Notes under the pieces: generated by a model
What the model was told of the DNA's origin: nothing
Database searches by the model: none
The model's input: the letters and a program-made list of their open reading frames with translations, nothing else
Assembly: GCF_004310685.1 (NCBI RefSeq)
Contig: NZ_SISG01000001.1
Location: 1,860,001-1,924,000 of the forward strand
Reading direction: 5' to 3'
Source: Glaciihabitans arcticus
GTDB taxonomy: Bacteria; Actinomycetota; Actinomycetes; Actinomycetales; Microbacteriaceae
Length of the DNA stretch: 64,000 nt
Program-made: the position numbers and the translations under genes
Shown: one piece after another, positions 41,423-49,651 of the stretch
Numbering within the stretch: position 1 is the stretch's first letter
Layout: each line of letters begins with the position of its first letter

Positions 41423-42237
41423 TAGAGCGGGACGTCCCGACCGCGGACGGCCGCACGGTCCACGTGTTCGACACCGGCGCAGGGTCGACGACCGTCTTCT
41501 GGCACCACGGGTCACCGCAGACGGGTGCTCCGCTCGAGCCGGTACCGAAGGCCGCCGAGAGCCGGGACATACGCCTCGTCTCCTACGCTCGTCCGAGCTA
41601 CGGCGGTTCGTCCCCGCAGCCGGGCCGCACGGTCGCCGATGCGGCGGTCGACACGCTCGCGGTCGCGGATGCGCTGGGGCTCGACACCTTCGCCACGATG
41701 GGTGCGTCCGGCGGCGGCCCGCACGCTCTCGCCGCAGCCGCGCTCCTGAAGGGCCGGGCGACAGCAGCGGTCACCCTTGCCGGCATCGCGCCCTTCACGA
41801 CCGGGTTTGACTGGTTCGACGGCATGGCGGCACCCGACGGGCTGCGCTCCGCCTTTGTCTCGCGAGGCGCCCGCGCAGCCTTCGGCGAGGTGGACGAGTT
41901 CGACCCGAACAGCTTCAACACGCTCGACTACGCGGCTCTCGACGGCGAGTGGAAGTCCCTCGGCGACGACGTCGGCCGATCGGAAAAGTGGGGCGACGAC
42001 GGTCTCATCGATGACGACGTGGCGTTCGCGAGCCCCTGGGGTTTCACCCTCGGTGCGATCGATCGGCCCGTCCTCCTCATACAGGGCGGCGACGACCGCG
42101 TGATTCCCGCCGCGCATGCCGAGTGGATGTCGAAGCACATCCCGACCGCCGAGCTCTGGTCGCGCCCGCGCGACGGCCACGTGTCGGTTCTGAGCGCCGT
42201 TCCGCTAGCGTTCGACTGGCTGCGACAGGCCACTTAA
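41419..42237 (+). CDS. Alpha/beta hydrolase
   Basis: This 272-residue hydrolase has TVFWHHGSPQTGAPLEPV (oxyanion loop), a strand-2 region YARPSYGGSSP, the nucleophile elbow GASGGGP with Ser, the acid in LLIQGGDDRVIP and the His in RPRDGHVSVL. GTG 41419 overlaps the GDSL gene stop, giving a two-gene operon of hydrolases. The open frame further upstream overlaps the GDSL gene and was not used. The function is not identified. Confidence 0.87.
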   Translation: MIERDVPTADGRTVHVFDTGAGSTTVFWHHGSPQTGAPLEPVPKAAESRDIRLVSYARPSYGGSSPQPGRTVADAAVDTLAVADALGLDTFATMGASGGGPHALAAAALLKGRATAAVTLAGIAPFTTGFDWFDGMAAPDGLRSAFVSRGARAAFGEVDEFDPNSFNTLDYAALDGEWKSLGDDVGRSEKWGDDGLIDDDVAFASPWGFTLGAIDRPVLLIQGGDDRVIPAAHAEWMSKHIPTAELWSRPRDGHVSVLSAVPLAFDWLRQAT

Positions 42238-42400
42238 GCCGTCAGATGTCGGGTAGACGGAACTGTCTGTGCACCGACGCGAGCTTCCTACTATGGTCTA
42301 CTCCAAAGGAATAAGGAATAGTCGATTTTGCGCTGTTCTCGGGCCCTAAGCTTCCGAGCAGACCACGGACGGTGGCCTATTCGACCCTCTGGAGGAAACA

Positions 42401-42847
42401 GTGAAGCGAATGAAAATACTATCGACGGCGATGCTCGCGTTCGCCCTCGCCATCGGAGGCAGCATTGGCGCTGCCCACGCCGAAGGGACCAGGCCCACGA
42501 CCCTGAGCGACTGGGCTTCTGGCTCGAAGAGCAAGCCGTGGGCGGATGGCGGCCATGACACCGATGCCACCCGGGTCAAGCTCTCAAACTGTCACTACAC
42601 GCTCGTGGGAACCACCCTGTCGGGCAACAGTCCGAAGCAGATCATCCAGTTGCAGAAGCGCAACATCATCGGCATCTACGACAGCTACGGCAACAAGACC
42701 ACCAACTGCGGATCCTGGTCGACCTGGGCCAACCCGGGTTCCGGTGACTACAAGTTCCAGCTGAACGTGTACTACACCAGCACGTCCACCTCATCGAGCA
42801 CAACCATCTGTTGCTTCGCCGCCAACCCTGTGACTATTCAGTGGTAG
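42401..42847 (+). CDS. Secreted four-cysteine protein, first gene beside an ABC transporter
   Basis: This 148-residue protein has a clear Sec signal peptide (MKRMKILSTAMLAFALA..., cleavage after AHA at residue 27). The mature part of ~121 residues begins EGTRPTTLSDWASGSKS and has cysteines C64, C103, C137 and C138, enough for two disulfides, with many Ser, Thr, Asn and Tyr residues and an aromatic C-terminal end TIQW. No family was recognised. GTG 42401 has GGAGG five bases ahead. It is followed by a hairpin and a three-gene ABC transporter, so it may be the substrate (bacteriocin-like or signalling peptide) or a partner. Its base composition is lower in GC than its neighbours. Confidence 0.72.
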   Translation: MKRMKILSTAMLAFALAIGGSIGAAHAEGTRPTTLSDWASGSKSKPWADGGHDTDATRVKLSNCHYTLVGTTLSGNSPKQIIQLQKRNIIGIYDSYGNKTTNCGSWSTWANPGSGDYKFQLNVYYTSTSTSSSTTICCFAANPVTIQW

Positions 42848-42872
42848 CGACCAACCCGTAACCTGCTCATCC

Positions 42873-42904
42873 GAGAGGCAGCGCCACAGGCGGCGCTGCC
42901 TCTC
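42873..42904 (+). terminator. Strong hairpin between the secreted-protein gene and the ABC genes
   Basis: GAGAGGCAGCGCC (42873-42885) pairs perfectly with GGCGCTGCCTCTC (42892-42904) around a six-base loop, with no T tract. It may terminate part of the transcript or protect the upstream mRNA, giving more secreted protein than transporter. Confidence 0.65.
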
Positions 42905-42921
42905 CCCACGGAAAAGTACCC

Positions 42922-44223
42922 ATGCGACAACTGCTTCCCCTTCGCGTGCGCCCCGCCACGTGGGCGTTCGTCCCGATCATTCTCATCATGTGGTTCGGAT
43001 ACCTGAACTTCTATACCGGCCCGGGCGCGCCCTACTGGGATGCCGCATTCTCGCGGCCGGCCAACGCCTTCTGGTTCGGGCTGCCCCTCGTTGCTGCGGT
43101 CAACGCTGCTGAGTTCTTCCGCCTGCGCAGCGGTCGGGTGTTGCGCTCCGTGGTGATCACGCGGTCCGCCCTTCGCCTGTTCGTCGCGCATTCTGCACCC
43201 GGATTCGCCATCGCCGCCGTGGGATACCTGAGCCTCGTGGCCGTGGAAGTCGTGCGCGGCGGGGTTCCGTCCGCGGGTTATCCGAGCCCCGCGCTCCTCG
43301 CAGCCGTGCTCGCCGTGATCGTCGCGGCGCTGGCGTTCGGCGCCGTTCTCGGCCTCACCATGCACGTGATCTTCTCGGTGCCGCTCGCGGTCGTGCTGAC
43401 CTTCCTCTGGGTCACGGTTCCGCGCTCCGACGGCTACAACCTGGGCTGGCGGCACATGGCCGGGTACGGATTGCACGAGTGCTGCGAGACCTTCGCTTAC
43501 ACGATCGCCTGGCAGGCCTGGCTCGCTCCCGTGCTCGTGGCTCTCGCCCTTGCGCTTCTGGCCCTCGCCTTCCTGTCCGCGGGCAACAAGGTCGTCGTGC
43601 GACTGGGTGCGCTCGTCGCAGGCACGATCCTCGTTGCCGGGGCCTTTGTGACGACGTCCGGGATGACGGCCAACTCCTCCGCAAGCCGACCGGTGAACGA
43701 TCTGGTCTGCGCGGGCGACTCCCCGATCATCTGCACGTGGCCAGAACAGGCCGGTGGTGCGGATGGCGCTGCAGTGAGCGACACTCTGCGAACTGCCTTC
43801 GCGAGCGCCGCATCCCGAGGCATCGAGCTTCCCGCAACCGTGACGGCGGCCATCCGACCCGAAGAGCCCTCCTCCGGCGACGACATCACCTACTTCGGAT
43901 ACACCGGACCCGCCGACACACCCGCCGTGATCGTCGCCTACGCCGATGCGATCACCAGTTCACGCGTCTGCGGGTACGACAACCTCGACGAAGCGGGGTA
44001 TCAGCGCCTGACGCGCGCCTCCTATGCTCTCGCGCTGACGATGGGCGGTGGGCCGAACGACGTGTTGCCCGAGCTCTACGTGGTGAGCGCGGCCGACGAG
44101 GAACCGGAGCTGATGTCCCCCGAGGAGATACTCGCGTCGCTCGACGTCTCGCCCGATTCAGCCGCTGCCGTGTATACCGAATGGGCGACGGCTCAGTCCG
44201 ACTGTCCCGGAAAGAAGGAATGA
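42922..44223 (+). CDS. ABC transporter membrane subunit with an extracytoplasmic domain
   Basis: This 433-residue protein has about six membrane segments in its first ~250 residues (WAFVPIILIMWFGYL, AVLAVIVAALAFGAVLGL, LVALALALLALAFL among them), then a ~190-residue extracytoplasmic domain starting after the last segment. That domain has LVCAGDSPIICTWPEQ and SSRVCGYDNL, hence three cysteines probably bonded outside. A similar cysteine-plus-WPE motif occurs in ABC permeases of Streptomyces by recollection only. It precedes the ATPase gene with an ATGA overlap. Confidence 0.7.
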   Translation: MRQLLPLRVRPATWAFVPIILIMWFGYLNFYTGPGAPYWDAAFSRPANAFWFGLPLVAAVNAAEFFRLRSGRVLRSVVITRSALRLFVAHSAPGFAIAAVGYLSLVAVEVVRGGVPSAGYPSPALLAAVLAVIVAALAFGAVLGLTMHVIFSVPLAVVLTFLWVTVPRSDGYNLGWRHMAGYGLHECCETFAYTIAWQAWLAPVLVALALALLALAFLSAGNKVVVRLGALVAGTILVAGAFVTTSGMTANSSASRPVNDLVCAGDSPIICTWPEQAGGADGAAVSDTLRTAFASAASRGIELPATVTAAIRPEEPSSGDDITYFGYTGPADTPAVIVAYADAITSSRVCGYDNLDEAGYQRLTRASYALALTMGGGPNDVLPELYVVSAADEEPELMSPEEILASLDVSPDSAAAVYTEWATAQSDCPGKKE

Positions 44224-44987
44224 CCGTGAATCTGACCGTGAGCGACCTGCGATACACCTACTTCCCCCTGACCGAGGCGCTGCGCGACCTCACGTTCTCC
44301 GTCGATGCGTTTCCGTTGGTCATCCTCGGGCCGAACGGTGCAGGCAAAAGCACCTTCCTGCGACTGCTCACCACGCAACTGCTGTCGCGCCGAGGCTCGA
44401 TCACCCTGGACGGAGACTCCACCGCCACTCGGGGCGGCCGCCGGGCGCTCCGTTCGCAGATCGGCTGGTTGCCGCAGACCGTCATCCCGATTCCCGGATT
44501 GCGCGCGAGGGAACAGGTCGCCTACTCCGGCTGGCTGAAGGGGATGTCACGTGGTGCGGCCTGGGACGCAGCGGAGGTCGCGCTGCACCGGGTCGACCTG
44601 CAGGATCAGGAGAAGGTCGGTGCGGGACGGCTTTCGGGCGGCCAGCTCCGTCGCCTGGGCATTGCGCAGGCGATCGTCAATGCGCCGTCGACGCTGCTGC
44701 TCGACGAACCGTACGCCGGACTGGATCCGGAACAGCGCGGGCACGTCCGCCATTTGATTGCCGAGCTTGCCGAAGACACGTCCGTGATCGCCTCGACTCA
44801 CCAAACGGAGGATCTGGCGACCGTGTACCGGTCGGTGGTGATCATCGCCGATGGCACTTCACGATTCTGCGGATCGGTCGACGAGTTCCTGGCGCACGAT
44901 CACGCGGGCGTCGACACCGCGGCACGCGCAGAGAACGCCTACCGCTCGGTGCTGCGAGGGTCAGACCTGAGCGCGGCGAACCCGTGA
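44220..44987 (+). CDS. ABC transporter ATPase
   Basis: This 255-residue ATPase has Walker A LGPNGAGKST, Q-loop WLPQTV, a signature LSGGQLRRLGIAQAI, Walker B TLLLDEPYAGLD and the H-loop STHQTEDLA. It resembles the single-ATPase exporters of the CcmA/lantibiotic-immunity kind. It overlaps the permease gene before it (ATGA) and the membrane gene after it (GTGA). The two flanking membrane proteins presumably form the channel with two copies of this ATPase. Confidence 0.9.
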   Translation: MTVNLTVSDLRYTYFPLTEALRDLTFSVDAFPLVILGPNGAGKSTFLRLLTTQLLSRRGSITLDGDSTATRGGRRALRSQIGWLPQTVIPIPGLRAREQVAYSGWLKGMSRGAAWDAAEVALHRVDLQDQEKVGAGRLSGGQLRRLGIAQAIVNAPSTLLLDEPYAGLDPEQRGHVRHLIAELAEDTSVIASTHQTEDLATVYRSVVIIADGTSRFCGSVDEFLAHDHAGVDTAARAENAYRSVLRGSDLSAANP

Positions 44988-45583
44988 GATGGTGGGCGCG
45001 GTCCCACGCCCTCCCCGCCTATCTGGTGACTCTGGTCGCTGCAATCGGACTGTCGGCAGCACTCGGCAACGCAACATTCCTGTTCCCCTCGCTGCGCGCG
45101 GGCGGGAGCCTGGGCAGTACGGAGTTCGCCAACGTTCTCGCCTGCGCGCCCGTGCTCGTGTGGCTCTGGGGGCGACAGCGCGGTGACGGCTCACGAGAAT
45201 CCGTTTCCCTCGTGCCATGGCGGCTCTTCTGGCTGGACGCGCTCATCCCGCTGGCCAGTACGGTCCTGGCCATCGCCGTCTGGTTGATCGCGCCCGGGGC
45301 CCTGTCGGAGATCTTCGCGCGCAACCTCGCCGCCTCTTATGGGCTGGCCATGATCGCGTTCGCTGTGGGAGCTGGGCGCTACGCGTTCATCGCTCCCGCC
45401 GGCTATCTCGTTGCAGCCATGCTCCTCGGCTTCGGTCCGCTGTCATTCGGAGAACCCGATGCGTGGGCCGCGATCGTCGCGGTGAATGAAGATGAGGTCA
45501 TCCGGCTCGCCGCCCTCGCCGTCTTCGGCCTCGGGTTCACGGCGCTATTCGTGAGATCCACCATTCGGTGGGCCCTGCGCTGA
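44984..45583 (+). CDS. Integral membrane protein of the ABC system
   Basis: This 199-residue hydrophobic protein has about five or six membrane segments (LVTLVAAIGLSAALG, VLACAPVLVWLWG, WLDALIPLASTVLAIAVWL, LAASYGLAMIAFAVGA, LAALAVFGLGFTALF). No ATPase or binding motifs are present. GTG 44984 overlaps the ATPase gene. It is the last gene of the operon and probably a second membrane subunit. Confidence 0.75.
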   Translation: MRWWARSHALPAYLVTLVAAIGLSAALGNATFLFPSLRAGGSLGSTEFANVLACAPVLVWLWGRQRGDGSRESVSLVPWRLFWLDALIPLASTVLAIAVWLIAPGALSEIFARNLAASYGLAMIAFAVGAGRYAFIAPAGYLVAAMLLGFGPLSFGEPDAWAAIVAVNEDEVIRLAALAVFGLGFTALFVRSTIRWALR

Positions 45584-45593
45584 GCTGGTGATG

Positions 45594-45630
45594 GGATGCC
45601 GCGGCGCGTGGTCCCGGCGCCGCGACATCC
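45594..45630. terminator. Bidirectional terminator hairpin
   Basis: GGATGCCGCGGCGC (45594-45607) pairs with GCGCCGCGACATCC (45617-45630) with one G-U in RNA. It lies between the convergent ends of the ABC operon and the osmoprotectant operon. Confidence 0.65.
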
Positions 45631-45636
45631 ATCGAC

Positions 45637-46572
45637 CTATTCGGTAATCAGGCCTTTGTCGACGAGCCAGTCACGAGCGGCGGCGGAGGCCTGGGCCTTC
45701 TCCGTTCCCTCGACGCGGTCGCGCAGGGCGATCAGATCATCGGTAGTCATCTCGGCCGAGATCTTGTTGAGAACCTCGGCGAGCTTGTCGCTGTAGATGT
45801 CGCTGTTGAGCAGCGGCAGCACGTTCTGTGCGGCGATCAGGTTCTCCGGGTCCTCAAGAACGAGGAGCTTCTTCGCGACCAGGTCGGGCGAGGTCGTGTA
45901 GATGTCGGCAACCTGCACCGCGTCATCGACGAGCGCCTTGACCGTGTCGGGTCCGCCGTAGTCCTCGATCGACTGGAAGGTGACCTTGGTCACGCCGTAG
46001 ACGGACGCGAGTCCGGGAACGCCATAGCCGAGCTCACCGAACTGCGGGTTCGCGCCGAGCGTCAGCGGCTCGAGCTTCTTGAGGTCGCCGATCTCCTTGA
46101 GACCGAACTCCTCGGCCTTGGCCTGGGTGACGACGTAGGCGTCCTTGTCCTCGGCGGCCGACGAGTCGAGCACCTGGAAGCCCTCGGGCACGAGCTCCTC
46201 GAGCGCGGCGTCGACCTCTTCGGTCGAGCGAGCCTCGGCCTCGGTGTCGTAGAAGAACATCAGGTTGCCGTTGTACTCCGGGATGAGGTTGATCGATCCA
46301 TCGTCGAGCGCGGGGATCGTGGCCTGGCGCGGTCCGATGTTGAACGTGGTCTCGACGTCGAAGCCGGCGTCCTCGAGCGCGATCGCGTAGATGTTTCCGA
46401 GGATCTCGCTCTCGGGGAACTGGAACGAGCCGATCTTGATCGTGTCTCCGCTCGCTTCGCCGCCCTCGGCCGGTCCGGTCGGATCGGTGGTCGCACACCC
46501 TGCCAGGGCGAGTATCGCCCCGACCGCGATGACGCCGACGGCGCCACGTGCCTTGCTGCTAGCTGTGAACAT
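45637..46572 (-). CDS. Osmoprotectant ABC importer, substrate-binding lipoprotein
   Basis: This 311-residue binding protein belongs to the OpuCC/OsmF quaternary-ammonium group. The signal peptide ends in the lipobox LALAGCATT. The mature part has IKIGSFQFPESEILGNIYAIAL and the family core LIPEYNGNLMFF followed by DVETTF-type strands, then VQVADIYTTSPDL and LPLLNSDIYSDKL. Ligands in the family are glycine betaine, choline, carnitine or proline betaine. ATG 46572 overlaps the permease gene stop by 14 bases. Confidence 0.88.
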   Translation of the reverse strand: MFTASSKARGAVGVIAVGAILALAGCATTDPTGPAEGGEASGDTIKIGSFQFPESEILGNIYAIALEDAGFDVETTFNIGPRQATIPALDDGSINLIPEYNGNLMFFYDTEAEARSTEEVDAALEELVPEGFQVLDSSAAEDKDAYVVTQAKAEEFGLKEIGDLKKLEPLTLGANPQFGELGYGVPGLASVYGVTKVTFQSIEDYGGPDTVKALVDDAVQVADIYTTSPDLVAKKLLVLEDPENLIAAQNVLPLLNSDIYSDKLAEVLNKISAEMTTDDLIALRDRVEGTEKAQASAAARDWLVDKGLITE

Positions 46573-47341
46573 TGTTCTTCCCTTCGTCGACGGGGACGCC
46601 CGTCACCGCGACCAGCCCTACTGGCTGGGCGCGGAGGTCTATGGGCGCGGGGTCGAGACCGCGCGTCCGGGTGAAGCGCTGCAGGAGCGCGAAGAGTCCG
46701 TCGATCACGAGGGCGAGAACCGTGACGAGGATCGCGCCACCCAGGATGCGGTTGTTGTCGTTGAGGCCGATGCCGCTGGAGATGATGGCGCCGATTCCGC
46801 CCAGGGAGATATACGAGGCGACGACGGCGGTCGCGATGACCTGCAGCACCGAGGCACGTATGCCGCCGATGATGAGGGGCAGCGAGAGCGGGATCTCGAC
46901 GCGGAAGAGGATCTGGAGCTCGGTCATCCCGATCGCTCTCGCGGCGTCGACTGCGGCCGGCGACACCGACTCGATGCCCGCGTACGCGCCCGCGAGGATC
47001 GAGGGGATCGCGAGGATCACGAACGCGATGATCGAGGCGACGAACGCGGCCTGCGTGAAAGGCACGGTGCTGCCGACGATCAGGAACAGGGCCATGAGCA
47101 GACCGAGCGTCGGCACGGCGCGCATACCGCCGGTGAAGGCGATGACGAACTGGCGGCCGCGGCCGGTGTGCCCGATGAAGAAGCCGAGCGGCAGGGCGAT
47201 GATCGCCGCCCCCAGCACCGAGAGCGCGGTGTAGAGCAGGTGCTCGCCGATGCGGTCCTGAATCGGTAGCGGGCTCTGCGTGCCCGGGATGTAGTTGGCC
47301 GGGTTGAAGAGCCAGGCAATGGCGTCGAGGAAGAACTGCAC
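46559..47341 (-). CDS. Osmoprotectant ABC importer, permease 2
   Basis: This 260-residue permease has six membrane segments and the EAA loop DAARAIGMTELQILFRVEIPLSLP. The segments YTALSVLGAAIIALPLGFFI and GGMRAVPTLGLLMALFL are typical of OpuCB/OpuCD-type subunits. The start is GTG 47341, two bases after the stop of the first permease gene (TAACCGTG), so they are coupled. The C-terminus has a long tail after the last segment. Confidence 0.9.
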   Translation of the reverse strand: MQFFLDAIAWLFNPANYIPGTQSPLPIQDRIGEHLLYTALSVLGAAIIALPLGFFIGHTGRGRQFVIAFTGGMRAVPTLGLLMALFLIVGSTVPFTQAAFVASIIAFVILAIPSILAGAYAGIESVSPAAVDAARAIGMTELQILFRVEIPLSLPLIIGGIRASVLQVIATAVVASYISLGGIGAIISSGIGLNDNNRILGGAILVTVLALVIDGLFALLQRFTRTRGLDPAPIDLRAQPVGLVAVTGVPVDEGKNNVHS

Positions 47342-47343
47342 GG

Positions 47344-48009
47344 TTACGCCACCGCCGTTCGGGCGCGACGGGTGCGCTTCGCGCGATTCCAGGGCATGAG
47401 GATGCGGCCCAACAGCACGAGGATCAGGTCGAAGACGAGTGCGATCACGAGGGTCGCGACGATGCCGACCAGAATCTCGTCGAGAAAGTCGCGCTGCTTG
47501 CCGTTGGTGAACAGGTAGCCGAGGTTCGCGGATCCGATGATCGCGCCGACCGAGGCCAGGGCGATCGTCGAGACGGAAACGACGCGGGCGCCGGCGAGCA
47601 GCACCGGTCCCGCGAGAGGGAACTCGACGCGCCAGAACCGGCCCCAGCGGGAGTACCCCATGGCGGTCGCCGCGTTGATCGCGTCGGCCGGAACCGCGGC
47701 GAGCGCGTCCGATGCCGAGCGCACCATCATCGCGATCGCGTAGATCGTAAGCGCGACGAGAATGTTCGCCGCATCGGTGATGCGGGTGCCGAGCAGGTAC
47801 GGCAGCATCACAAAAAGCGGCAGCGACGGGATCGTGTACAGCAGGCTCCCGGCCGAGATGATCAGGGTTCGCGCCCACGGCCTGCGGTTCGCCAGCCAGC
47901 CGATCGGAATCGACAGCACGAAGCTGGCCACGATCGGGATGATGCACAGCGACACGTGGGTAAGGGCGAGCGAAAGAATCAGCTCGCGGTTCGCAAACGC
48001 CCAGTCCAT
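47344..48009 (-). CDS. Osmoprotectant ABC importer, permease 1
   Basis: This 221-residue permease shows SLCIIPIVASFVLSIPIGWLA, YTIPSLPLFVMLPYLLG and the EAA loop NAATAMGYSRWGRFWRVEFPLAGP, as in OpuCB/OsmW. It is the first gene of the three-gene operon. Upstream (48010-48250) there is no ATPase gene, only a gap shared with divergent murF that has a TTGACA sequence but no convincing -10. The complex must borrow an ATPase made elsewhere. Confidence 0.9.
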   Translation of the reverse strand: MDWAFANRELILSLALTHVSLCIIPIVASFVLSIPIGWLANRRPWARTLIISAGSLLYTIPSLPLFVMLPYLLGTRITDAANILVALTIYAIAMMVRSASDALAAVPADAINAATAMGYSRWGRFWRVEFPLAGPVLLAGARVVSVSTIALASVGAIIGSANLGYLFTNGKQRDFLDEILVGIVATLVIALVFDLILVLLGRILMPWNRAKRTRRARTAVA

Positions 48010-48250
48010 GCACTGGCTCTTTCCTGAATACGACGCGAATCAGTTAACGAGCCGTGTTCAACCCAAGCACCGAATTGTGCGGAGGTCAAAATCGTCAAGC
48101 CTATTGACAGGTCCGAAAAAACTGTTCGGTCTGCCGCGGACTTTGGTCCGGAGGGATGACACGGGCCCATGCTTGCGGCCGATGTCGCGGTCGGGGCGGC
48201 TGAATACCTTCGAAGTGAGGGGTCGACGACCCCGAAACCTAGGAGTACCC

Positions 48251-49651
48251 GTGATCGCCCTGACCATCGCCGACATAGCCACCATCGTGGGAGGCGAGAT
48301 CGCTCCCGGCGTCGACGCCACCCTGGTCATCGACGGCTCCGTGCAGACCGACTCGCGGCTGGTGGAGGCGGGATCCCTCTTCTTCGCGCTGCAGGGCGAG
48401 GAGACCGACGGCTACCTGTACGCCCCCGCCGCAGTGGTCCGCGGTGCCGCGCTCGTGATCGCCGAGCGGCCCATTGAGCTCGACGCCCCGGTCATCGTTG
48501 TGTCCGACGGGGTGGCCGCCCTGGCTGACCTTGCGCGGGCCGTTGTCACCCGGGTGCGATCCTCGGGTGACCTCACCGTGGTCGCCATCACCGGTTCCAA
48601 CGGCAAGACCACCACCAAGAACATGCTCGGCGCGATCCTCTCTCGAGTCGGCCCGACGGTCGCCCCCAACGACTCCTTTAACAATCACATCGGCGCCCCC
48701 ATCTCGATGCTGCGCATCTCCTTCGAGACCCGCTACCTCGTCGTGGAGATGGGGGCCAGCCACTGCGGCGAGATCGCCCACCTCGCCGGCATCGCCCTCC
48801 CCGACCTGGCCGTTGTGCTGAAGGTCGGGCTCGCGCACGTCGGCGAGTTCGGTGGGGTCGAGGCGACTCAGGCCGCCAAGTCCGAACTTGTCACCGGCCT
48901 CGGTGAGCACGCCGTCGTTGTGCTGAATGCTGACGATGAACGCGTGGCATCCATGGCCCAATTGACACGGGCATCGGTGCGCTGGTTCGGACTCGGCACG
49001 CTGGCCGACATACGCGCAACCCACGTGCGCGGTTCGGCCACCGGCACGAGCTTCACGGCCGTCACCCCCGAGCGCGAGATGACCGTGCAGCTGCGCATCG
49101 TCGGCGAGCACCACGTGATGAACGCGCTCGCCGCGCTCACCGTTGCGCGCGAACTCGGGCTGGACCTTGCCGACTCGGTCGCAGCCCTCGAGGGGATGCA
49201 CCGTGCCGAACGCTGGCGCATGGAGGTGTTGCCCGCTCCATCCGGTGCCGTGATCATCAACGACGCGTACAACGCGAGCCCCGACTCCACCGCTGCAGCG
49301 CTGCGCACCCTTGTGCAGCTGCGACCGGCGCTCGGGCGCTCCATCGCCGTGCTCGGGGAGATGACGGAGCTGGGTGACGCGTCCGCAGAGCACCACGCCG
49401 ACATCGGACGGCTGGCCGCGGCCCTCGGCGTCGATGAGCTCGTCGTCGTCGGATCCGCGGCGCGCTCGGCGCACGACGCTGCGGCCGCTGTGTCCGAGTG
49501 GACCGGTCACACGGCGTTCGTCGACACCCCGGACCTCGCCCACGACCTGCTCGACGCCTGGTTGCGCGACGGCGACGTGGTGCTCGTTAAGTCGTCCAAG
49601 TCGGCCGGGCTGCGCTTCGTCGGCGACCGACTCGCCGGGGTCTCGGCATGA
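48251..49651 (+). CDS. murF: UDP-N-acetylmuramoyl-tripeptide--D-alanyl-D-alanine ligase
   Basis: This 466-residue Mur ligase adds D-Ala-D-Ala to UDP-MurNAc-tripeptide in the cytoplasm. The ATP-binding loop TGSNGKTTTKNML is at about residues 114-126, followed by NDSFNNHIGAPISMLR and the Mg/ATP segment VEMGASHCGEIAHLAGIA. The C-terminal domain has NDAYNASPDSTAAALR with the MurF-typical Asn and Tyr. GTG 48251 follows AGGAG; the long in-frame extension upstream overlaps the divergent operon and is not used. It overlaps alr (ATGA). Confidence 0.95.
   Translation: MIALTIADIATIVGGEIAPGVDATLVIDGSVQTDSRLVEAGSLFFALQGEETDGYLYAPAAVVRGAALVIAERPIELDAPVIVVSDGVAALADLARAVVTRVRSSGDLTVVAITGSNGKTTTKNMLGAILSRVGPTVAPNDSFNNHIGAPISMLRISFETRYLVVEMGASHCGEIAHLAGIALPDLAVVLKVGLAHVGEFGGVEATQAAKSELVTGLGEHAVVVLNADDERVASMAQLTRASVRWFGLGTLADIRATHVRGSATGTSFTAVTPEREMTVQLRIVGEHHVMNALAALTVARELGLDLADSVAALEGMHRAERWRMEVLPAPSGAVIINDAYNASPDSTAAALRTLVQLRPALGRSIAVLGEMTELGDASAEHHADIGRLAAALGVDELVVVGSAARSAHDAAAAVSEWTGHTAFVDTPDLAHDLLDAWLRDGDVVLVKSSKSAGLRFVGDRLAGVSA

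Noticed and set aside
42401-42847. Lactococcin-972-type bacteriocin identity for the secreted protein
   Set aside because: The protein is longer and its Cys and Trp pattern does not match that family; only the context is bacteriocin-like.
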